Positions 16,336 through 22,810 of a stretch of 40,720 nucleotides of DNA are shown here, in pieces; within the stretch, counting starts at the first letter, position 1, and each line of letters begins with the position of its first letter. This stretch comes from Prosthecobacter debontii. GTDB taxonomy: Bacteria; Verrucomicrobiota; Verrucomicrobiia; Verrucomicrobiales; Akkermansiaceae. The position numbers and the translations under genes were made by a program. The stretch lies in contig CAMBPB010000020.1 in assembly GCA_945869465.1 (NCBI GenBank), forward strand, positions 1-40,720, given 5' to 3'. Below the pieces are notes generated by a model that was given only the letters and a program-made list of their open reading frames with translations, made no database searches and had not been told where the DNA came from.

Positions 16336-16778
16336 ACGCCAATCCCATGGATGAAACCACCGCCAAAGCCGCTGCCGAAAAAGCGACCAGGAAAGCCGCT
16401 AGGAAGGCCGCCAAGAAGGCCGCCAAAAGAGAAGCCAGACGAGCGGTCAAGAACGCCGCCGCAGCAGTTCCCGGCGCGGTTGCCGAAGCGCCTGCGGAGG
16501 ACGCCGAAAAAGCCGCCAGACGCGCCGCCAGACGCGCCGCCAGACGCGCCGCCCGCGAGGCAGCCGGAACCGCCGCAGGAGGCACCGAGGCACAGGTCGC
16601 CAAAAAAGCCGCTAGAAAGGCCGCCAGGCAAGCGGCGAAAAACCCCGGCGCAGACACTGCCGCAGACCTCGCCGGAAAGGCCGCCAAGAGAACTGCCAGA
16701 AAAGCTGCCAGAAAAGCCGCTGAACTGGCTGCCGGAACCACTGCCCCCGAACCTCCTTCCCAGACTCACACGCACTGA
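16332..16778 (+). CDS. Ala/Lys/Arg-rich polycationic protein, possibly the displaced tail of KpsT
   Basis: As annotated, a 148-residue protein made almost wholly of Ala, Lys and Arg in repeats such as KAARKAAKKAAK and RRAARRAARRAARRAARE, resembling histone H1-like or AlgP-like C-termini. It has no enzymatic motif and no signal peptide. It overlaps kpsT by ATGA and kpsE by one base (TGATG), so it is translated within the capsule operon. Its frame stays open upstream of the ATG back to the C7 run, reading PAELEAVKPLDGKADEIHPH, and first codon positions there are about half G, as expected for real coding. It may therefore be the second half of an extended KpsT rather than a separate gene. A nucleic-acid or anionic-polysaccharide binding role is only inferred from charge. 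Confidence 0.65.
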   Translation: MNANPMDETTAKAAAEKATRKAARKAAKKAAKREARRAVKNAAAAVPGAVAEAPAEDAEKAARRAARRAARRAAREAAGTAAGGTEAQVAKKAARKAARQAAKNPGADTAADLAGKAAKRTARKAARKAAELAAGTTAPEPPSQTHTH

Positions 16779-17899
16779 TGAGCGCCACTTACCTTCACAC
16801 CCAGAAAGACGCCGGATTCGTCAAAAACATTCCGAGAGTCTTGGCCGTGGTATACTTCGCCGCGGTCGCCGCGGTGATTGTCTATCTGTGGAACTTCACC
16901 CAGGACCGTTACATCACCACGGCCTCGTTCAAGGTCTCGTTGCAGAGTGGTTCCGGGGTTGAGGCCGGCTTGGCGCAACTGATCCTTCCCGGTTTGTCCA
17001 GCTCCGGATCGACCGATTCCCAAGTCGCGATCGGCTATATCCAATCCTCGGACCTGCTGCTGGACACGGAAAAGGAATTCAATCTAATCGAACACTACAG
17101 CGCTCCCACGCAGGACATCGTCTACCGCCTGGAGCCCGACGCCACTCTCGAGAAACGGCTCATCTACTATCGCGAGCGTATTTTCGCCCGTGCCGACGAA
17201 CTCACCGGCCAGACGATCATCAGCGTGGACAGCTTCGATCCCCAACTCTCGCAGAAAATCGCGGCCAGCCTGCTCAAGAAGGCCGAGGATTTTTCCAACA
17301 ACATCAGCCGCAGCGTGGCCGACCAGCAACTCGGCTTCATTCAGACTCAGTTGGAGCGAAACGTGAATCGTGTGGATGAGTTGACCGATGAAATCCTCAA
17401 GTTGCAGAATGAGCATCGATTTATCAATCCGGATCAGGCCATCAATGCCAGCGTTGCGGCCCTTCACGAATTGCAAATGAGCCGTTTAAAAACGGAGACC
17501 GAACTTTCCTCGGTGTTGCGGGATTCGCCAAGCTCGCCGAAAATCGGCGCGCTCCGCAGCAATCTCCGCTCGATCAATGAGATGATCGACGTGGAGACCG
17601 CGAAACTCTCCGGCCCGGAGGTGGACCGCCTGAACCAGATCCTCGCCCAGTTCAAGAAACTCCAACAGAAACTCGAATTCGCAACCCAACTGCGAACCGG
17701 TGCCGAAGCGTTGTTGGAAAAAACCCGGATTGAAGCAGTGGCGCACTCGCACTATTTCTCGGTGATCCAGAATCCCTATCTGCCCGAAGACGTCGCGCTG
17801 CCCTGCCGCCCCTATGCCACGGTCTCGATCATTGCCATCGCCGTGTTGCTGTTCTTTATTCTCCGCGCGCTCACCCACTCGGTGGTCGAACGGACATGA
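16778..17899 (+). CDS. kpsE: Capsule polysaccharide export inner-membrane protein (KpsE/CtrB-like)
   Basis: A 373-residue polysaccharide co-polymerase-type protein that bridges the inner-membrane ABC exporter and the outer-membrane channel. An N-terminal membrane span (about 20-41) and a C-terminal span (about 348-366) flank a large periplasmic part with heptad-like helices (about 190-330). Just before the last span is NPYLPEDVALPCRPYATVS, the Pro-rich motif typical of the KpsE/CtrB/BexC family. The length matches KpsE. The start overlaps the preceding stop by one base. It is last in the operon and is followed 25 nt later by the convergent end of dsbD. Confidence 0.88.
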   Translation: MSATYLHTQKDAGFVKNIPRVLAVVYFAAVAAVIVYLWNFTQDRYITTASFKVSLQSGSGVEAGLAQLILPGLSSSGSTDSQVAIGYIQSSDLLLDTEKEFNLIEHYSAPTQDIVYRLEPDATLEKRLIYYRERIFARADELTGQTIISVDSFDPQLSQKIAASLLKKAEDFSNNISRSVADQQLGFIQTQLERNVNRVDELTDEILKLQNEHRFINPDQAINASVAALHELQMSRLKTETELSSVLRDSPSSPKIGALRSNLRSINEMIDVETAKLSGPEVDRLNQILAQFKKLQQKLEFATQLRTGAEALLEKTRIEAVAHSHYFSVIQNPYLPEDVALPCRPYATVSIIAIAVLLFFILRALTHSVVERT

Positions 17900-17924
17900 T
17901 GGGAAACGCAAGCGAGCGGCGGCA

Positions 17925-19979
17925 TCACAAGCGCTTCAGCGCCTCGAGCATGTCGGCTGGCGCGAGCAACTCCGGCAGAATGACGGGCTCCTTGCCGGGG
18001 GCGAGCAGGACGTTCACCGGAATGGCGCTGCGGCCGAGTTTGCGCAGCGCCGCTTCGATGTCCGGATTGGGCTTGGTCTTGTCCGCCTTGAGGGTGACCA
18101 CGCCTTTTTGCTTCATCAGCGCCACGACCTCGGGGGTGTAGGCGCGTTTTTTGTTCACCTGGCAGGTGGCGCACCATTGGGCGGTGAAGTCGATATAGAC
18201 CGGGGTTTTCTCATCAAGCAGGGTCTTGACCCGCGCTTCGGACCACGGTTCCCAGGTGATGGCGGAGGGCTGCGGGGGTTTGGCGAGGTAGAAACCACCG
18301 GCGGCGAACAGGACGGTTAGAACCAGCGCGGTCGCCCGGGTTCCCGGCTTGCGGTGCGGCAGGTTCCAGCGTCCGTGAACCCATGCGGCCACCGCGATGG
18401 CGCTCAGCCCGAAGACCGGACCCAGCAGGTTTTCCAGGCCGATCTGGCCCGCATACACCCACAGCAGGAATCCGGCGGTGGCGAACAGCAGGAACGACAT
18501 CGCCTGCTTGAAGCTTTCCATCCACGCGCCCGGCCGCGGCAGCAGGTCGATCAGGTGCGGAAACACGGATAGAACCAGATAGGGAAGCGCCAGGCCGACC
18601 GCCATCACGGCGAAGGCCGTGAAGAACTGGAAGGCGGGCAGCGCGATGGCGGCGCCGATGGCCACACCGAGAAACGGCGCGGAGCAGGGCGTGGCCACCA
18701 CCGTGGCCAGAACCCCCGAGAAAAACGAACCGGCGAGGCCGTGTTTCGACTGCAGCGAGCCGCCGAGCGAGGTGGCGGAAGTTCCCAATTCGAAGATGCC
18801 GAACATGTTGAGCGCGAGCACGAACATCAGCAGCATCAGGGCCAGCACCACCCACGGATTCTGAAGCTGATAGCCCCAGCCGATCGCGTCCGAGCCACCG
18901 CCGGCGGCGGCGCGCGCGGCAAACAGCACGCCGCTCAGCACGCCGAACGACGCCAGCACGCCGAACGCGAAGGTGACGCCATGGAGGGCGATCTTTTTCC
19001 GGTCCGAGCCCGCCTGCTGCACAAAGCCCATGATCTTCAGGCCGATCACCGGGAACACGCAGGGCATCAGGTTGAGGATCAGTCCTCCTAACAACATGCC
19101 GCCGAGCACCGGCAGGAATTTCGCAAACGGCAGGGAAACCGGCGGCGTGGCGGCGATAACGGTGTCCGGAATCGCGACCGGACGGGTGCCGGTGAGAATG
19201 CCCGAGAAGGATTTCCCCTGCGGGATGTCATGATCGATCGCGTCCTTGGTGGCGCGTTTCAGTTGGATCAGCCAGGCATTGCCATCGCGCCGGATCGAGC
19301 CTCCGGCACTGGCCGCCTGGACGAACGGTTGGTTGGGAATGAAGTCGGCGGGTTCGGTGTCGAACGAAGCGCCGGATTCCACGCGCAGCAGGATATCGCC
19401 GCCGTCGGATTGGGCGGTGGTTTTCAGGTTTCCGGGTTGGAGCGGTTGGCTGGCGCGGGCTTTCTCGAACAGCTCAGCAACCGCCGGATCTTTTTCCACC
19501 GCGGGACCCGCCGGAAGATTCAGGGTGAAAGTGTTTTTTTCGTTGAGGCAGCTTTCCTCGCAGATCTGCCAAGTGGCATCGGCGGTTAGAGTCACGGTTT
19601 TGCCGGTTTCCAGCGAGGCGGGCGGCGTGATGTCGATCAGGAACACCGGGCTGCCGGAATAGACGAAACTTTTCCCGAAAAAACCGTCCTTCACTGCGGG
19701 CACCGGCCACTGGATCGGGCCGGCGGAGAATCCTTCGGGCAAAGTCCACTGGATCGCGGGTGATTCCTCGAGGCCGCCGGAATTCTGAGAGTAGCTGTGC
19801 CAGCCCGCGGGGTGGTCCAACTTGAGGGCGACGGCGAAGGTCGCGCCGGGAGCGATGGTTTTCACCTCGGAAACCAGCACCCCCTTGGTGGCAGGAGCGG
19901 CGGGTGCCAGATCAAATTGGGCCCGGGCGCACGGGAGAAAGGCGCACAGTGTGAGGCAGCAAGCGGTAAGACGGTGCAT
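17925..19979 (-). CDS. dsbD: Thiol:disulfide interchange protein DsbD
   Basis: Transfers electrons from cytoplasmic thioredoxin across the inner membrane to periplasmic thiol proteins (cytochrome c maturation, disulfide isomerases). The protein has 684 residues from ATG 19979, chosen because it gives a clean signal peptide ending in ARAQ. Domain order is an N-terminal DsbD-alpha-like domain with ICEESC, then a membrane domain of about eight spans with the two redox cysteines in LNLMPCVFPV and VVATPCSAPFLG, and a C-terminal thioredoxin domain with WCATC. All three cysteine pairs are present, so the relay should be intact. Clients may include the CxxCH proteins encoded in this window. It is separated from the plsC-like gene upstream by a terminator. 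Confidence 0.93.
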   Translation of the reverse strand: MHRLTACCLTLCAFLPCARAQFDLAPAAPATKGVLVSEVKTIAPGATFAVALKLDHPAGWHSYSQNSGGLEESPAIQWTLPEGFSAGPIQWPVPAVKDGFFGKSFVYSGSPVFLIDITPPASLETGKTVTLTADATWQICEESCLNEKNTFTLNLPAGPAVEKDPAVAELFEKARASQPLQPGNLKTTAQSDGGDILLRVESGASFDTEPADFIPNQPFVQAASAGGSIRRDGNAWLIQLKRATKDAIDHDIPQGKSFSGILTGTRPVAIPDTVIAATPPVSLPFAKFLPVLGGMLLGGLILNLMPCVFPVIGLKIMGFVQQAGSDRKKIALHGVTFAFGVLASFGVLSGVLFAARAAAGGGSDAIGWGYQLQNPWVVLALMLLMFVLALNMFGIFELGTSATSLGGSLQSKHGLAGSFFSGVLATVVATPCSAPFLGVAIGAAIALPAFQFFTAFAVMAVGLALPYLVLSVFPHLIDLLPRPGAWMESFKQAMSFLLFATAGFLLWVYAGQIGLENLLGPVFGLSAIAVAAWVHGRWNLPHRKPGTRATALVLTVLFAAGGFYLAKPPQPSAITWEPWSEARVKTLLDEKTPVYIDFTAQWCATCQVNKKRAYTPEVVALMKQKGVVTLKADKTKPNPDIEAALRKLGRSAIPVNVLLAPGKEPVILPELLAPADMLEALKRL

Positions 19980-20033
19980 GGGCGGATGGGAATGGATTCG
20001 ATCCTTAGAGAGACGAAACGGTGGAATCATCCC

Positions 20034-20061
20034 AAAAAAAGCGCACCCGCAATTTGGGTGC
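20034..20061 (-). terminator. Rho-independent terminator after the plsC-like gene
   Basis: GCACCC (20043-20048) pairs with GGGTGC (20056-20061) around a 7-nt loop. On the minus strand the stem is followed by a T-run corresponding to A7 at 20034-20040. It sits between the plsC-like gene (ending at 20168) and dsbD, so it should end the lplT-plsC transcript. Confidence 0.7.
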
Positions 20062-20167
20062 CCTGAGGAGTTGGGAAAAGCGGAATTTAGTCACGACCAT
20101 ACTGTTCCTGGTCAGGCCGCATGGAGCCATGGGTCCACATGGGGTGCGATGCGCAGGAGAATCGGGT

Positions 20168-21379
20168 TCATGAGATGTCGGTGCCGGTGGGTGCGATCTG
20201 GCGGTGGGATTTGGTGCTTTCCAAAAGTGTTTCCAATTGGGAACGGATTTCCAATGTGATGGGATCCGTTTCCTGGCTCCGGTCGCGCGCGGCGCTGACT
20301 TCGATCGCATCGCCCACGGTGATGACGGCGCGAATCGGGAAATGTGGACGGGCCACATCGGTTAGGTCTTCTTCGTAGCGTTCGATGGTTTCGAGTATGC
20401 GTTCGGGTGAGGGATTCTCGATGTAGTCCCCTGGATAACAGTGGAGTTGCTGGACGAGATAGATATCGGCGAGGTGACGCCAGCGCATGGCCCGATCATC
20501 GTCGGCGAGATCTCCAGTGACCATCTCGGGCAGAATGGCCGAGCGAAGGCGTTTGACACGGGCCATCACATCCCCGTCATGGCGGCCGGCGGACCATTGA
20601 TCTTCCAATGGTGATAGCAGGTGATCCTGCAGCCGTTGCAGGCGCTCGGGGAATCCGCCGGTCTGCGGCGCGCCGAGGTATTCGATCTCCTTGAGAGTCA
20701 GCAGCGCGTCGCCCACCTTGCGAATGCGCTCGCGCAATCCACTCTGGACCTGCGGCTGCCACGTGAGGCGTTTCTCGATTTCCTCGACGACAGGTTCCAC
20801 ACCATGTCGCAGATCCCCTTCGAAGAAATAACGGATGAAGACCGGATGAATGACGACTTTTCCCTGCTTGCGCTGCTTGGCTGCGGCCCGCGCCATGAAT
20901 GCGGAACCTTCCATGAAATGCACCATGCGGTCATTGCAACGGGTGATGATGCCCTCGGCGAAGATGACCAGCGGGTGGACTCCATCCGCCACGATGTTGA
21001 TTGCGCATTTCAGCGACTCGCGGTCCACCCCCTCCCGATAGACGCTGAAGCCACCCATGCGCGGCAGCAGGAAATGTTGGATCCTGCTGGTCATGAAAAC
21101 GTGCCAGCTGGCGATGACGTGGAACGGCCTGCGCACTTCCGCAGCAAGAAAATCGAGGATCATCGGATCACACGGCCGGCAATGGTTGCCGACAACCATG
21201 ATGCCATGGCCGGCCTGGATCGAAGCGCGGAGTTTTTCCGCACCGACACATTCCACATCCCTGATGCCATATTCCCGCCGTAACAGGCGTGGCAGCAGGA
21301 GTCGCACCAACCCATGCCAGAACCTGCTGTAGCGTGGAGGGATGAAGGTGTAGGGCTTGTCAATGACAACGCTTTGCAT
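20168..21379 (-). CDS. 1-acylglycerol-3-phosphate acyltransferase family protein (PlsC-like)
   Basis: A 403-residue membrane-associated acyltransferase. The catalytic H-x4-D motif is NHCRPCD (His66, Asp71), and the substrate-binding EGT-like motif appears as FAEGIITR, so the lysophospholipid acyltransferase core lies within about residues 50-210. The C-terminal 190 residues are a helical extension (KEIEYLGAPQTGGFPERLQRL and on) absent from the short classical PlsC; its role is unknown. The EGIITR variation from PEGTRS leaves the exact acceptor open. The gene starts 12 nt after an LplT-like transporter gene, a pairing known for lysophospholipid import and re-acylation, so it may act on lysophospholipids rather than in de novo synthesis. 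Confidence 0.85.
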   Translation of the reverse strand: MQSVVIDKPYTFIPPRYSRFWHGLVRLLLPRLLRREYGIRDVECVGAEKLRASIQAGHGIMVVGNHCRPCDPMILDFLAAEVRRPFHVIASWHVFMTSRIQHFLLPRMGGFSVYREGVDRESLKCAINIVADGVHPLVIFAEGIITRCNDRMVHFMEGSAFMARAAAKQRKQGKVVIHPVFIRYFFEGDLRHGVEPVVEEIEKRLTWQPQVQSGLRERIRKVGDALLTLKEIEYLGAPQTGGFPERLQRLQDHLLSPLEDQWSAGRHDGDVMARVKRLRSAILPEMVTGDLADDDRAMRWRHLADIYLVQQLHCYPGDYIENPSPERILETIERYEEDLTDVARPHFPIRAVITVGDAIEVSAARDRSQETDPITLEIRSQLETLLESTKSHRQIAPTGTDIS

Positions 21380-21391
21380 CGGAGTGTTGGA

Positions 21392-22651
21392 TCAGCGGTT
21401 GGTCCAGCGGGCGAGCATTTCCGGAATCGCCTGCGGGCGGGACCAGGTGACAAAGGCACCGGACACTGCCGCCACTCCGCCGCAGACCCAGAAGATCTGG
21501 CCATAGGAAAGGTGTGCCGTGCCCGAGAGAACCGTCTGGGTGATGGCAGCGGCCGCGATGCCCACCCAGGAGAGCCAGCTTGCAGCGCCCTGGACCGCAC
21601 CTTTGGTTTGCGCTGACGGGCGGTGTTGCAGGACGGATATGATCGGCACGATGAACAGTCCGCCACCGAGTCCTAACAGGGAAAGTCCGGCGGTGAAAGC
21701 TGGTTTTGCCAGTCCGGGCCAGCCGATCCAGACACTGGCAAGTGCCATCAGTCCGGCACCTAGCGGAATCAGACCGTATTCAATGCGCCCCCTCGAAAGT
21801 CGGCCCGCCAACATGCTGCCCGCTCCGATTCCCAGGCTCAAGGCTGCCTGAAGCCACGCCTGTTCGGTAGGCTTGAGGTGAAAGACTTTTTGTGCGAAAA
21901 GCGCGAGATTGATCTGCACCAGCGTGGCGACGAAGAAGAACGCGGTATTGCCCCAATTGGCGCGCCACAGGTCGCGGTCGGATTTCATGACGCGCAGGTT
22001 GTTCCAAATTTCCCCGAGGATGTTGAAATTGAATTTCCTGCCGGGATCCGCCGCAGGGACCTTGGCAATGCGAAGGCTGGCAAGGAAGCCTACGGCGGCA
22101 AGTGCTGCTAGAATGCCTCCGGACCAACCTTCACGATGGACCAGTGTTTCCGCCAACCACCCGCCGGCGAAGGTGCCGAGGATGATGCCGATGAAGGTGA
22201 GCAATTCAAGGATGCCGTTGCCGGCGGAAAGCTTCGAAGTGGGCAGCACCTCGGGCATGACACCGTATTTTGCCGGAGCGAAAAACGCGCTGTGGACGCC
22301 CATCAGGCAGATCGCGGCGAGTTGCAGCGCCGGTTGTTCCCACGCCAGAACCATCGCGGCGAAAAGCATGATGGCGATTTCTCCGACTTTGACGCCAATC
22401 ATCACCGAGCGTTTGCTGAATCGATCCGCCATCCAGCCACCCACAGTGGAAAACAACAGGAATGGCACCGCGAAGAGCAACGAAGCATGTGAGGCGAATC
22501 CGTCCTTGTCCGCATCGCTCAAAGTGGTGGAGGCCAGCACCGGGAAAATCACCAGCCAGCGCAGCGCGTTGTCGGAAAAGGCACCTTGGAACTGGGTGAA
22601 CATCAAGTTCCAAAAGCCGCGCGGCCAGGCTGTGGATGAATCAGAAGTCAT
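21392..22651 (-). CDS. MFS transporter, LplT-like lysophospholipid transporter
   Basis: A 419-residue major facilitator with about twelve hydrophobic spans. The N-terminal FWNLMFTQFQGAFSDNALRWLVI segment and the loop 2-3 motif GGWMADRFSKRSVMIGVKVGEI are characteristic of the LplT branch, as is VHSAFFAPAKYGVMPEVLP. LplT-type proteins flip lysophospholipids across the inner membrane for re-acylation by Aas or a partner acyltransferase. The next gene, 12 nt downstream, is such an acyltransferase; no acyl-ACP synthetase is present here. The substrate assignment follows family and context, not direct evidence. Confidence 0.82.
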   Translation of the reverse strand: MTSDSSTAWPRGFWNLMFTQFQGAFSDNALRWLVIFPVLASTTLSDADKDGFASHASLLFAVPFLLFSTVGGWMADRFSKRSVMIGVKVGEIAIMLFAAMVLAWEQPALQLAAICLMGVHSAFFAPAKYGVMPEVLPTSKLSAGNGILELLTFIGIILGTFAGGWLAETLVHREGWSGGILAALAAVGFLASLRIAKVPAADPGRKFNFNILGEIWNNLRVMKSDRDLWRANWGNTAFFFVATLVQINLALFAQKVFHLKPTEQAWLQAALSLGIGAGSMLAGRLSRGRIEYGLIPLGAGLMALASVWIGWPGLAKPAFTAGLSLLGLGGGLFIVPIISVLQHRPSAQTKGAVQGAASWLSWVGIAAAAITQTVLSGTAHLSYGQIFWVCGGVAAVSGAFVTWSRPQAIPEMLARWTNR

Positions 22652-22810
22652 GTTGTTGGGATGTTAGGAAACACGGGCCCGGGTGGACAGACATTTTTCA
22701 GCAGGGAATCGTTTTAAAAGGATTCACTGGCGTGGCGGCTGGCACTCGGCCACAGTCGCCCCGCCAACACTGGTTCAAGCCGGGCGCCAACACCCTGAAA
22801 TCGACAAGAT

